DNA of 64,000 bases, taken from assembly GCF_029203285.1 (NCBI RefSeq), contig NZ_CP115669.1:2852001-2916000 (forward strand), given 5' to 3'. This document shows, piece by piece, positions 24,391-35,225 of this stretch (positions within the stretch are counted from its first letter, which is position 1; the number at the start of each line of letters is the position of its first letter). This DNA is from Pseudomonas sp. PSE14. GTDB lineage: Bacteria > Pseudomonadota > Gammaproteobacteria > Pseudomonadales > Pseudomonadaceae. A program made the position numbers and the translations under genes. Below the pieces are notes generated by a model. The model had not been told where the DNA came from. It saw only the letters and a program-made list of their open reading frames with translations, and ran no database searches.

Positions 24391-26142
24391 TCAAGCCGCC
24401 TCACTCTTCACCCGCAGCCGCTCATACGCCTGCTGCTCATCCTCATCCAGCGAGATCACATAAGGCTCGATGGGCTTCTTGAAGCTGGTCATCTCGCCGT
24501 CCTCACCCTTCTTCAGGTGGGCATGGCAGAACCACTCGGCATCGTTGCGCAGCGGGTAGTCCACACGGTGGTGGTACAGGCCCCAGCGGCTCTCGGTGCG
24601 GAACAGCGAGGCACGGGCGGCCATTTCGGCGCAGTCGCGGATCACGCTGACTTCCATGGCGCGCATCAACTCGTGCGGGTTGTTCGCCTTGAGCTGGTCG
24701 AGGTCGCGGGCGATTTCGGCGAAGCGCTGCAGGCCGATCTCCATCTTCTTCGTCACCTTGGGCGGCTGCAGGTAGTCGTTGACCATCCGGCGCAGCTTGT
24801 ACTCCACCTGAGCCGGCGGCAGGCCGTGTTCGCGCTTGAGCGGAGCGAAGACGCGTTCGCGCTCGCGCTCGACCTGGGCGGAGTCGACCTCGGTGAACTC
24901 GCGGCCGGCCACGTACTGCGCGGCATTGCTGCCGGCGAACCAGCCGTAGGTGAAGGCGCCGAGCATGTAGTTGTGCGGCACGGCGGCCATGTCGCCGGCC
25001 GAGTAAAGGCCTTTGACGCTGGTCTCGGCCTTCTCGTTGACCCACACGCCCGAGGCGGAATGGCCGGAGCAGAAACCGATCTCGGAGATATGCATCTCCA
25101 CCATCTGCTGGCGGTAGTCGGTGCCGCGATTGGCATGGAACTGGCCACGGCTGGGGCGCTCGTTGCTGTGGAGGATTTCCTCGATGGTCTGGATGGTCTC
25201 CTCGGCCAGGTGGTCCAGCTTGAGGAACACCGGGCCGTTGCCGCCTTCGAGTTCCTGGTGGAACTCCCACATCATCTGGCCGCTCCAGTAGTCGCATTCG
25301 ATGAAGCGCTCGCCCTTGGAGTTGGCGGTGTAGCCGCCCAGCGGGCCGGTAACGTAGGCGCAGGCCGGACCGTTGTAGTCCTTGATCAGCGGGTTGATCT
25401 GGAAACACTCCAGGTTCGCAAGCTCCGCCCCGGCGTGGTAGGCCATGGCATAGCCATCGCCGGCGTTGGTGGGGTTCTCGTAGGTGCCCATCAGGTAGCC
25501 GGAAGAGGGCAGGCCCAGGCGGCCGGCGGCGCCGCAGGCGAGGACCACGGCCTTGGCGCGGATCACCTGGAACTGCGCGGTGCGGCAATCGAAGCCGAGC
25601 AGGCCGTTGACTGCGCCTTCGGCATCGGTGAGCAGGCGGGTGACCACCAGGCGGTTGGTGATCTCGATGCGCGCGCGTTTGAGCTGGCGGTACAGCACCT
25701 TCTTGATGTCGTGGCCCTCGGGCATGGGCAGCACGTAGGCACCCATGTGGTGGACCTTCTTCACCGCGTAGTCGCCGACCTCGTCCTTCTCGAACTTCAC
25801 GCCCCAGCGGTCCAGCTGCTGCAGGGTCTCGAAGCTGTGGGTGGCGTAGGCATAGACCGCCGCCTGGTTGACGATGCCGTCGTTGGCGACGGTGATTTCC
25901 TTGGTGTACTGCTCGGGCGTAGCGTGGCCGGGAATGATGGCGTTGTTCAGGCCGTCCATGCCCATGCTGATGGCGCCGCTGCGTTTCACGTTGGCCTTGT
26001 CCACCAGCAGCACGCGCAGCTCGCGGTTGGCTTCCTTGGCCTTGATCGCGGCCATTGGGCCGGCGGTGCCGCCGCCGATCACCACGATGTCGTAGGCGAG
26101 TTGCTTGTCCTCGGGAACCTGGGAGAGGTCGAACTGGCTCAT
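24391..26142 (-). CDS. FAD-dependent fumarate-reductase/AprA-like flavoprotein subunit
   Basis: 583 aa. ATG 26142 overlaps the GntR gene by 4 bases. N-terminal FAD Rossmann motif DIVVIGGGTAGPMAAIKA, then RSGAISMGMDGLNNAII, HMGAYVLPMPEGHDIKKVLYRQL, ACGAAGRLGLPSSGY, GLYSAGDMAAVPHNYM-LGAFTYGWFAG. The C-terminal helical domain (LQRFAEIARDLDQLKANNPHELMRAMEV) is typical of the fumarate reductase/succinate dehydrogenase/adenylylsulfate reductase alpha group. Together with the AprB-like ferredoxin it makes an AprAB-like pair, in a context of a sulfonate-type importer rather than of dissimilatory sulfate genes. Substrate unknown; a reduced or oxidised sulfur compound is a guess. Confidence 0.82.
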   Translation of the reverse strand: MSQFDLSQVPEDKQLAYDIVVIGGGTAGPMAAIKAKEANRELRVLLVDKANVKRSGAISMGMDGLNNAIIPGHATPEQYTKEITVANDGIVNQAAVYAYATHSFETLQQLDRWGVKFEKDEVGDYAVKKVHHMGAYVLPMPEGHDIKKVLYRQLKRARIEITNRLVVTRLLTDAEGAVNGLLGFDCRTAQFQVIRAKAVVLACGAAGRLGLPSSGYLMGTYENPTNAGDGYAMAYHAGAELANLECFQINPLIKDYNGPACAYVTGPLGGYTANSKGERFIECDYWSGQMMWEFHQELEGGNGPVFLKLDHLAEETIQTIEEILHSNERPSRGQFHANRGTDYRQQMVEMHISEIGFCSGHSASGVWVNEKAETSVKGLYSAGDMAAVPHNYMLGAFTYGWFAGSNAAQYVAGREFTEVDSAQVERERERVFAPLKREHGLPPAQVEYKLRRMVNDYLQPPKVTKKMEIGLQRFAEIARDLDQLKANNPHELMRAMEVSVIRDCAEMAARASLFRTESRWGLYHHRVDYPLRNDAEWFCHAHLKKGEDGEMTSFKKPIEPYVISLDEDEQQAYERLRVKSEAA

Positions 26143-26888
26143 TGATGCTGTCCCTTGTGGCGGTCGATACGCAGGCGGTACTGGAAGGCATCGCCGCGGT
26201 AGTAGAGGTGTTCGTAGTCCAGCGGCGTGCCGTCGGCGGTGTGGGTCAGGCGCTCGATGCGCATCACCGGCGAGCCTTCTTCCACTTCCAGCGCGCCAGC
26301 CAGTTCCGCGTCGGCGAGGATGGCGTCGATGGCGAGGTCGGCATGGCCCAGGGGCAGGGCGCAGTCGTTTTCCAGGATCAGGAAGATGTCGCGGCTGACC
26401 AGGTCGGCCTTCTCCAGGCGCTTGCCCACGGCCTCGGGGAGGTAGGTGATTTCCAGCGACACCAGCTCGCGGTTGACCAGGCGGGCGCGCTTGATCTGCA
26501 CCACGTTCGCGCCCTCGGTCACCTGCAGGCGCGTGGCGACCTGGGCGTCGGCGGGGATGACTTTGAAGCTGCGCAGACGGTTGATCACTTCGTAGCCGCG
26601 CTGGCTCATGGATTCGCCCAGGCCCTGCAGGGTGCTGACGTTCTGGAAGGCCTTGGGCTTGGCAACGAAGGTGCCCTTGCCGTGGATCTTGAAGATCAAG
26701 CCTTCCTTCTGCAGGTCGCCCAGCGCCTGGCGCACGGTGATGCGGCTGACCTCGAAGGCCTTGCCCAGCTCGGCCTCGGAGGGCATGCGGCTGAGCGGCG
26801 GATAGGTGCCGTCGAGGATGCGGGTACGCAGCAGCTCCTTGAGCTGGCTGTAGAGCGGAACGGGGGAGAGCGGGAGTAATTCGGCCAT
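26139..26888 (-). CDS. GntR-family regulator with UTRA domain
   Basis: 249 aa. Winged helix at residues 8-75 (PLYSQLKELLRTRILDGTYPPLSRMPSEAELGKAFEVSRITVRQALGDLQKEGLI) and a UTRA ligand domain (ANVVQIKRARLVNRELVSLEITYLP, FLILENDCALPLGHADLAIDAILAD, TPLDYEHLYYRGDAFQYRL). Its gene is the first of the minus-strand unit and overlaps the flavoprotein start by 4 bases, so it likely controls this unit including itself. Palindromes directly upstream (26893-26906 and 26961-26974) are candidate operators. Confidence 0.9.
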   Translation of the reverse strand: MAELLPLSPVPLYSQLKELLRTRILDGTYPPLSRMPSEAELGKAFEVSRITVRQALGDLQKEGLIFKIHGKGTFVAKPKAFQNVSTLQGLGESMSQRGYEVINRLRSFKVIPADAQVATRLQVTEGANVVQIKRARLVNRELVSLEITYLPEAVGKRLEKADLVSRDIFLILENDCALPLGHADLAIDAILADAELAGALEVEEGSPVMRIERLTHTADGTPLDYEHLYYRGDAFQYRLRIDRHKGQHQ

Positions 26889-26892
26889 AGCT

Positions 26893-26906
26893 CATAACTT
26901 GTTATG
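26893..26906. promoter_or_regulatory. Candidate GntR operator palindrome
   Basis: CATAAC and GTTATG arms flank a TT spacer, starting 5 bases before the GntR/UTRA start codon. This size and AT-rich symmetric form fit a GntR-type operator for autoregulation. Binding is inferred only. Confidence 0.45.
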
Positions 26907-26960
26907 ACGAGTTGAGTGACTATAGATGGAATAACCGCGAAAGATGAAGGAACCAATTTG

Positions 26961-26974
26961 CATATCGTTATATG
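26961..26974. promoter_or_regulatory. Second palindrome upstream of the GntR gene
   Basis: CATAT and ATATG arms with a CGTT spacer, the same total length as the 26893 site, 68 bases further upstream. It lies in an AT-rich stretch that may contain the promoters for the leftward GntR unit and the rightward mqo gene. Confidence 0.4.
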
Positions 26975-27277
26975 GAAGGGCAACGATTAGTTGACTGCAA
27001 TGGTTGGTGAAGCCGCCCTGTTTCTATAGAATGCGCAAACGTTTCAGCAGACCATGCATCCCTCCCACAACAAAAGCCAAAGCCGAAGGCTTTGCGTGTC
27101 TCTCTGCGCAGGACGTGTCTCCCGCTCCATCGAACCGGTCCCAGAAGCCGGCGGAGGAGGGAGGTGAGCCCTGTTTCCATCCCGTCGTACTGTCGCCCTG
27201 GCTTCCCATGAAGTCCGGGCCTTCACGCTGCATGACGCCGGTGGGGCAGGCCAAGCCCTAACGACGAGATTCATCCC

Positions 27278-28912
27278 ATGATCAAGAAAGTGAGCGGGGC
27301 GCTGCTCGGCCTCGCCCTGGCAGTGAATTGCGCGCCGGCCTTCGCGGCCGAATCCAAGAAGGTCGATGTGCTGCTGATTGGCGGCGGCATCATGAGCACC
27401 ACCCTGGGCGTCTGGCTCAACGAGCTGGAACCGGGCTGGTCGATGGAGATGGTCGAGCGCCTGGACGGCGTCGCCCTGGAAAGCTCCAACGGCTGGAACA
27501 ACGCCGGTACCGGCCACTCCGCGCTGGCCGAGCTGAACTACACGCCGGAAGACAAGGACGGCAAGGTCAGCATCGCCAAGGCCATCGAAATCAACGAATC
27601 CTTCCAGGTTTCCCGCCAGTTCTGGGCCTGGCAGGTGAAGAACGGCGTGCTGAAGAATCCCCGTTCCTTCATCAACTCCACGCCGCACATGAGCTTCGTC
27701 TGGGGCGACGACAACGTCGCCTTCCTCAGGAAGCGCCATGAAGCGCTGCAGGCCAGCCCGCTGTTCCGCGGCATGCAGTACTCCGAGGACCCGGCGCAGA
27801 TCGCCAGGTGGGTGCCGCTGATGATGCAGGGCCGCGACCCCGCGCAGAAGGTCGCCGCCACCTGGTCGCCGCTGGGCACCGACGTCAACTTCGGCGAGAT
27901 CACCCGCCAGTTCGCCGGCTACCTGCAGGGCAAGCCGAACTTCGCGATGAAGCTGTCCAGCGAGGTGGAGAACATCACCCGCAACGACGACGGCACCTGG
28001 CGCGTCGAGTACAAGAACCTCAAGGACGGCAGCGTTACCGAGACCGACGCCAGGTTCGTCTTCATCGGCGCCGGCGGCGGTGCGCTGCGCCTGCTGCAGA
28101 AATCCGGCATCGAAGAGGCCAAGGACTACGCCGGTTTCCCGGTGGGCGGCTCCTTCCTGGTCACCGAGAACCCGGCCATTGCCCAGCAGCACCTGGCCAA
28201 GGCCTACGGCAAGGCGTCGGTCGGCGCACCGCCCATGTCCGTGCCGCACCTGGATACCCGCGTGCTCGACGGCAAGCGCGTGATCCTGTTCGGCCCCTTC
28301 GCCACCTTCTCCACCAAGTTCCTCAAGGAGGGTTCCTACCTGGACCTGCTGGCCAGCACCAACGTGCACAACGTCTGGCCGATGACCCGCGTGGGCATCG
28401 ACGAGTACCCGCTGGTGGAATACCTCGCCGGCCAGTTGATGCTCTCCGACGAGGACCGCCTTGCCGCGCTGCGCGAGTACTTCCCGCAAGCCAAGGCCGA
28501 AGACTGGCGCCTGTGGCAGGCGGGCCAGCGCGTGCAGATCATCAAGCGTGACGCCGAGAAAGGCGGCGTGCTGAAGCTCGGCACCGAGATCGTCTCCTCC
28601 GCGGACGGCAGCATCGCCGGCCTGCTCGGCGCTTCGCCGGGCGCCTCCACCGCCGCGCCGATCATGCTCAGCGTGCTGGAGAAGGTGTTCAAGGACAAGG
28701 TCGCCACCCCCGAATGGCAGGCGAAGATCCACCAGATCGTTCCCAGCTACGGCACCAAGCTGAACGACAGCCCGGAGAAGACCCAGCAGGAATGGGCCTA
28801 CACCAGCGAAGTCCTGCAACTGGACCCGCCGCCGGCCATCGACCCGGCTCTCGCCGTGCAGCCCGCCGCTGCAGCACCGGCCGAGAAGGCCGCCAACGAC
28901 ATGGCGCTCTGA
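27278..28912 (+). CDS. mqo: Malate:quinone oxidoreductase with an N-terminal signal-like extension
   Basis: 544 aa. Mqo features: [48 protein letters not shown], the [20 protein letters not shown] segment, and the conserved C-terminal part around [16 protein letters not shown]. It oxidises malate to oxaloacetate and reduces ubiquinone at the inner membrane. Unusually, the first 24 residues ([23 protein letters not shown]) look like a cleavable Sec signal, and the C terminus is Ala/Pro-rich. Standard bacterial Mqo is a peripheral enzyme on the cytoplasmic side. Ribosome site weak (CGACGAG). Confidence 0.9.
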   Translation: MIKKVSGALLGLALAVNCAPAFAAESKKVDVLLIGGGIMSTTLGVWLNELEPGWSMEMVERLDGVALESSNGWNNAGTGHSALAELNYTPEDKDGKVSIAKAIEINESFQVSRQFWAWQVKNGVLKNPRSFINSTPHMSFVWGDDNVAFLRKRHEALQASPLFRGMQYSEDPAQIARWVPLMMQGRDPAQKVAATWSPLGTDVNFGEITRQFAGYLQGKPNFAMKLSSEVENITRNDDGTWRVEYKNLKDGSVTETDARFVFIGAGGGALRLLQKSGIEEAKDYAGFPVGGSFLVTENPAIAQQHLAKAYGKASVGAPPMSVPHLDTRVLDGKRVILFGPFATFSTKFLKEGSYLDLLASTNVHNVWPMTRVGIDEYPLVEYLAGQLMLSDEDRLAALREYFPQAKAEDWRLWQAGQRVQIIKRDAEKGGVLKLGTEIVSSADGSIAGLLGASPGASTAAPIMLSVLEKVFKDKVATPEWQAKIHQIVPSYGTKLNDSPEKTQQEWAYTSEVLQLDPPPAIDPALAVQPAAAAPAEKAANDMAL

Positions 28913-28940
28913 ACGACGATCCGTCGTCTCCTCGATACGC

Positions 28941-28963
28941 AAGGCCCGCCAATGGCGGGCCTT
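28941..28963. terminator. Bidirectional-looking terminator hairpin after mqo
   Basis: AAGGCCCGCC and GGCGGGCCTT are perfect arms with a 3-base loop (AAT), followed on the plus strand by a T-containing stretch. It lies 29 bases past the mqo stop and between it and the converging MocR gene. Confidence 0.75.
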
Positions 28964-28975
28964 GTGCTTTGTGGC

Positions 28976-30460
28976 TCAGACCCGTTTTTCGAGGCATCGC
29001 GCCAGGCCATCGACCGCACGCTCGAGTTCATCGGGCGTGTAGGCGGCGAAGCCCATGAGGAAGCCCGGCTGCGGCGCCCGGGCAACGTACAGGCCGCTCA
29101 GGCCCAGCAGTTCGATACGCGCGCTGCGCGCGGCGGCGATGACGACGTCTTCCTCCAGCGCGGTGGACAGCAGGCAGGGCATCTGCAGGCCGCCCGCAGG
29201 CACGCGGGGCTGCACAAGCCCGCCGAGTCGCCGCTCCAGCAGCTCGGCCAGCAGGGCCAGGCGTTCGGCGTAGAGGCCGCGCATGTGGCGCACGTAGGCG
29301 CCGAAGTGCCCGCCGCTGATGAAGCGCGCCAGGGTCAACTGCGCGATGGAGGCGGTGTGGCCATCCTGCAGGGAGCGGGCGATGGTCATGGGCTCCACCA
29401 GTGCGGGCGGCAGCACCAGGTAGCCGACACGCAGCCCCGGGAACAGGGACTTGGTGAAGGTTCCGATGTAGAGCGTACGGTCATGGGCGTCCAGGCCCTG
29501 GACACAGGCGGTCGGCTTGCCGGCGTAGTGGAATTCGCTGTCGTAGTCGTCCTCGATGATCCACGCCTGCGCTCGCTCGGCCCACTCGATCAATGCCAGC
29601 CGGCGCTCCAGCGAGAGCGTCGCGCCGGTGGGAAACTGGTGCGATGGCGTCAGGTATACCGCCCTGGCGGAGTGAGGCTGGGCGAGTAGCCGGTCGACCT
29701 CGATGCCATGCTCGTCGACCGGAATGGCCTGGCAGTCGAGCCCCGCGGCGACGAATGCCTTGCGCGCGCCGTAATACACCGGGTCCTCGACGAATATCCG
29801 CTCGCCCGCGTCCAGCAGGACGCTGGCGCACAGCCCCAGGGCCTGCTGAGAGCTGGTCAGCACCAGCACCTGTTCCGCCGTGGTGCGCGCGCCACGCTCA
29901 AGGTTCACATAGTCGGCGATCGCGCGCCGCAGTGGTTCGGCGCCCTGTGGATCGCCGTGCATCAGAGCCCTGGCGCCGAACTCCTTCAGCACCTGGCGCT
30001 GCAGGCGCTCCCAGGTCGGCAGCGGGAAGGTGCGCGTTTCCGGTACGCCCGGCGCGAATGGGCGCGGCGCGAGCTGCTCGCGGACACCACCGTGATGGAG
30101 CATTGCCTGGCCTCGCAGGCTGAGCCGTGCCGTGCCCGCGCTGGCCTGGCGCGGCCGCCTGGGGGCGCGCCGGCCGGGGGAAAGGCGGGTGGCTTCGGCG
30201 ACGAAGCTGCCGCTGCCGACCCGGCGCTCGATGAAGCCCTCGGCGTGCAGATGGCTGTAGGCCGATTCGATGGTGTCGCGGGAAACGCCGAGGGAACTGG
30301 CCAACTGGCGCGAGGCGGGCAGCGGCGTTCCCGCCGTGAGCGCACCGTCGAGGATCAGTTGGCGAATGGCGCGCTGGATCCGTGCGTGCAGCGGCAGCGC
30401 CAGCAGTTCCGGAAGGACCAGCCGCGCCTTGACCGATTCGAGTAGGGAGTTCCTGAACAA
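28976..30460 (-). CDS. MocR-family regulator (GntR HTH + aminotransferase-like domain), copy 1
   Basis: 494 aa. N-terminal winged helix (PLHARIQRAIRQLILDGALTAGTPLPASRQLASSLGVSRDTIESAYSHL) and a class I aminotransferase-like domain with VLTSSQQALGLCA, EDPVYYGAR, IIEDDYDSEFHYAG and the PLP Lys in YIGTFTKSLFPGLRVGYL. Members sense pyridoxal phosphate derivatives or amino compounds. The start is TTG 30460 without a good ribosome site, so the true start is uncertain. It is divergent from an acetyltransferase gene (start 30630), its probable target. Confidence 0.88.
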   Translation of the reverse strand: MFRNSLLESVKARLVLPELLALPLHARIQRAIRQLILDGALTAGTPLPASRQLASSLGVSRDTIESAYSHLHAEGFIERRVGSGSFVAEATRLSPGRRAPRRPRQASAGTARLSLRGQAMLHHGGVREQLAPRPFAPGVPETRTFPLPTWERLQRQVLKEFGARALMHGDPQGAEPLRRAIADYVNLERGARTTAEQVLVLTSSQQALGLCASVLLDAGERIFVEDPVYYGARKAFVAAGLDCQAIPVDEHGIEVDRLLAQPHSARAVYLTPSHQFPTGATLSLERRLALIEWAERAQAWIIEDDYDSEFHYAGKPTACVQGLDAHDRTLYIGTFTKSLFPGLRVGYLVLPPALVEPMTIARSLQDGHTASIAQLTLARFISGGHFGAYVRHMRGLYAERLALLAELLERRLGGLVQPRVPAGGLQMPCLLSTALEEDVVIAAARSARIELLGLSGLYVARAPQPGFLMGFAAYTPDELERAVDGLARCLEKRV

Positions 30461-30629
30461 TTGGTCTGCTCGTTATTCATCTATTGGCAGGGCTATCCAT
30501 TCCATTAGGGCGCTATAAATCAGTCCCGGTCAAGCCGAAGGGCTCTGGCCCGGGCGATGTGAGCGGCAGCCGGCCGCACGTCGCGAATACAGGAAGGGAC
30601 AGTTCCCGCAGTAGGGAAGGAGAGGTGAC

Positions 30630-31100
30630 ATGACCGCCATACAACAGCTCATATCCATTCGCCCGGTGGTGCAGGAGGACTTCGAGACGTGGTCCGAGTA
30701 TTGGGGCAAGTACCAGGAGTTCTACGCCGTGAACCTGGGCGAGGAGACGACCCGGACCACCTGGGCGCGCTTCTTCGATACCGCCGAACCGGTGCACTGC
30801 GCCGTGGCCACCGACGGCAAGCGGCTCTTCGGGTTCGTCAATTTCGTCTTCCATCGCTCGACCTGGGGGCGCAACGACTTCTGCTATCTGGAAGATCTCT
30901 ACGTTTCGCCGAGCGTGCGTGGGCAGAAGATCGGCAAGAAGCTCATCGAATACGTGCAGTGCCAGGCCCGCGAGCGGCAGTGCGAGCGGCTGTACTGGCA
31001 CACTCAGGAAACCAATCATACGGCGCAGCGCCTGTATGACTGGATCGCCGAGCGACCTGGGGTGATCGAGTATCGGATGGCGCTGGACAGCGGGCGCTGA
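30630..31100 (+). CDS. GNAT acetyltransferase
   Basis: 156 aa with the GNAT core LEDLYVSPSVRGQKIGKKLIEYVQ (acetyl-CoA pyrophosphate loop RGQKIGK) and LYWHTQETNHTAQRLYDWIAERPGVIEY at the C-terminal catalytic part. Good ribosome site GGAAGGAGAGG. Divergent from the MocR gene, a pairing often seen where the regulator controls an amine- or amino-acid-modifying enzyme. Substrate unknown. Confidence 0.87.
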   Translation: MTAIQQLISIRPVVQEDFETWSEYWGKYQEFYAVNLGEETTRTTWARFFDTAEPVHCAVATDGKRLFGFVNFVFHRSTWGRNDFCYLEDLYVSPSVRGQKIGKKLIEYVQCQARERQCERLYWHTQETNHTAQRLYDWIAERPGVIEYRMALDSGR

Positions 31101-31360
31101 CGGCCAGGGCGGCGGTGCAAGGCGCCGCTGCCCTGCGGGCTCAGATCGACGCAGCCCAGCGTTGCGACCCGTCCGGCGCCTGTCGAACATCGCGGCCAGC
31201 TTGGGCCTGAACCACCGCTGAACGAGGAGGGGGCGCTCAAGGCCGCACCATCCGGCACTCATAGCTTTTTACCGCACCGGCCGATCGATAACTCCAATGG
31301 ATCGGTCATAGCGCTGTCGCTCATTTGATCTATCTTCTGATGGGTTAAGCGAATCCATAG

Positions 31361-33580
<2,220 letters not shown>

Positions 33581-33611
33581 TCCTCGGTAAAAGCAACTCT
33601 TTGGTAAAACC

Positions 33612-33650
33612 AACGCCCCGCGAGCGCTATCCGGCTCGCGGGGCGTTTTG
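33612..33650 (+). terminator. Rho-independent terminator of katG
   Basis: AACGCCCCGCGAG pairs with CTCGCGGGGCGTT across a short loop, followed by TTGTTTT. It lies 31 bases after the katG stop. Confidence 0.85.
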
Positions 33651-33686
33651 TTTTCTACCTCGGCTATCAGCTCGCAGCATGCAAAA

Positions 33687-34256
33687 TCAGCGCGGGTTGT
33701 ACTCCACCTGCACCATTTCCCGCGTTCCGGCCGCCACGTCGTAGATGTGGTAGTTGTTCATCATCCGCCCGTACAGGTGCAGGCTGACGGCGCGCGGGCG
33801 TTCGGCGGGGACACCGGTGATGTGGATGTGGTCGGGGTTGGGCACGAAGCTGGTGACCGAGCCCGGCGGCAGCAGGATGACGCCGCCGCGTACCAGTTCG
33901 ATGCCGTCGTCGCGGCTGCGGTCGGGCGACACGCACACGTAACTGCGTTCTTCCAGTACGCCTTCGACGATACCGACCACGCCCCAGCTGCCGTGGTCGT
34001 GCACCGGCGTCCATTGTCCCGATGACCAGACCAGCGCAAAGAGCGACAGGCCGGCATCCTCGGCGCAGTAGATGAGGTTGCGCGAGTAGTGCGCAGGATC
34101 TGCCCGGTAGTGCTCGGGTTCGAGGAAGTCCACCGCGTGGTCGATCAGCTCCATCATCGACGGGGCGAGCGCCATGACGCACTGGCACGGCTCGGATTCG
34201 GCGTGGCTGAGTTCGACGGCGTGTTCGATGAAGCGCGAGAGGATGGGGTGTGTCAT
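33687..34256 (-). CDS. Cysteine-dioxygenase-type cupin protein
   Basis: 189 aa from ATG 34256 (GGAGA 8-9 bases upstream); an ATG at 34376 adds a sequence unlike the family. The cupin metal site is in FALVWSSGQWTPVHDHGSWGVVGIVEG (His-x-His), with a further His in NPDHIHITGV and Arg in the later strand. It resembles the cysteine dioxygenase / 3-mercaptopropionate dioxygenase family, which oxidises thiols to sulfinates with iron and oxygen. Neighbouring genes (katG, ycaC hydrolase) fit a thiol or oxidative-stress setting. Exact substrate unknown. Confidence 0.82.
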   Translation of the reverse strand: MTHPILSRFIEHAVELSHAESEPCQCVMALAPSMMELIDHAVDFLEPEHYRADPAHYSRNLIYCAEDAGLSLFALVWSSGQWTPVHDHGSWGVVGIVEGVLEERSYVCVSPDRSRDDGIELVRGGVILLPPGSVTSFVPNPDHIHITGVPAERPRAVSLHLYGRMMNNYHIYDVAAGTREMVQVEYNPR

Positions 34257-34393
34257 TGGGCCGGCTCTCCGGAAGGTTCTGCGCAGTACCTGGACTGAAC
34301 CTTCGGCCCGAGAGGCGACCACGCTCCCGATGAGGAAGAAAATCCCCAGTCGTAACCACTCTAGCTGGCTTTCCATCGCGGCGCCGGAGCACG

Positions 34394-34427
34394 CAAAAAG
34401 GCCGGCACCTCGCTGGAGGTACCGGCC
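34394..34427 (-). terminator. Rho-independent terminator of ycaC copy 1
   Basis: On the minus strand GGCCGGTACCTC pairs with GAGGTGCCGGCC and is followed by TTTTT. It lies right after the stop of the gene at 34448-35077. Confidence 0.85.
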
Positions 34428-34447
34428 CGTGGGGCTTGCGCGTTGCC

Positions 34448-35077
34448 TTACTTGGCGCCGCTCAGGAGGTTGTAGCTGGTGATCAGGTTGCGGTAGTCCG
34501 GGATGTGGTTGGAGAACAGCGCGGCCAGGCCTTCGATGTCGTTGCGCCAGTCGCGGTGCAGTTCACAGGCCACGCCGAACCAGGTCATCAGTTGCGCGCC
34601 GGCGGCTTCCATGCGGCGCCAGGCGGCGTCGCGGGTCATTTCGTTGAAGGTGCCGGAGGCATCGGCCACCACGAAGACGTCGAAACCTTCGGCCAGGGCG
34701 GACAGCGCCGGGAAGGCTACGCAGACCTCGGTCACCACGCCGGCGATGATCAGTTGCTTCTTGCCGGTGGCCTTGATCGCCTTGACGAAGTCTTCGTTGT
34801 CCCAGGCGTTGATCTGGCCAGGGCGGGCGATGTAGGGCGCGTCCGGGAACATTTCCTTCAGCTCCGGCACCAGCGGGCCGTTGGGGCCGGTTTCGAAGCT
34901 GGTGGTGAGGATGGTCGGCAACTTGAAGTACTTGGCCAGGTCGGCCAGGGCCAGGACGTTGTTCTTGAACTTGTCCGGTTCGATGTCGCGTACCAGCGAG
35001 AGCAGACCAGCCTGGTGATCGACCAGCAGGACGGCGGCGTTGTCTTTGTCCAGACGGTTGTAGGTGGTGTTGGTCAT
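34448..35077 (-). CDS. ycaC: Isochorismatase-family cysteine hydrolase, YcaC-like, copy 1
   Basis: 209 aa. Catalytic triad segments: VLLVDHQAGLLSLV (Asp), KQLIIAGVV (Lys), VTEVCVAFPALSAL (Cys near residue 118). The whole sequence is close to the protein at 40915-41541, with only scattered differences and high DNA identity over about 600 bases. The two copies are in opposite orientation. YcaC-type proteins form large rings; the natural substrate is unsettled. The gene is divergent from a LysR gene (35226) with a candidate operator between. Confidence 0.9.
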   Translation of the reverse strand: MTNTTYNRLDKDNAAVLLVDHQAGLLSLVRDIEPDKFKNNVLALADLAKYFKLPTILTTSFETGPNGPLVPELKEMFPDAPYIARPGQINAWDNEDFVKAIKATGKKQLIIAGVVTEVCVAFPALSALAEGFDVFVVADASGTFNEMTRDAAWRRMEAAGAQLMTWFGVACELHRDWRNDIEGLAALFSNHIPDYRNLITSYNLLSGAK

Positions 35078-35178
35078 GTTGAAATCCTCGATTTGCTTTC
35101 AGTGGGTGCCCGGCGTACCGGAGTCTCGCTGCAGTGCGTCACTGCATGGGGAAAAGATTAAAATCGACACCCTTGGTG

Positions 35179-35206
35179 CGCTAGATTGCAAAAATCATCT
35201 CTAGCG
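35179..35206. promoter_or_regulatory. Candidate LysR operator between ycaC and lysR genes
   Basis: CGCTAGA and TCTAGCG arms are separated by 14 AT-rich bases. The site lies between divergent ycaC (start 35077) and LysR (start 35226) genes, ending about 20 bases before the LysR start, as expected for autoregulation. Confidence 0.45.
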
Positions 35207-35225
35207 TTCTATTTAAGGAACGGAA

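Larger units (their letters stand above)
26889..27277. other. Divergent intergenic region between the GntR unit and mqo
   Basis: 389 bases. The left end carries the two palindromes above; the AT-rich part (26890-27020) is the likely promoter zone. The right part is GC-rich with no clear element and no reliable ORF. Confidence 0.55.

Noticed and set aside
24391-26895. A single 834-codon flavoprotein fused to an N-terminal region
   Set aside because: The upstream part is an alternate frame of the GntR gene. The natural start at 26142 overlaps the GntR stop as ATGA.
31260-31360. Possible OxyR site upstream of katG
   Set aside because: Some ATAG/CTAT-like pieces occur, but spacing does not give a convincing four-part OxyR motif.
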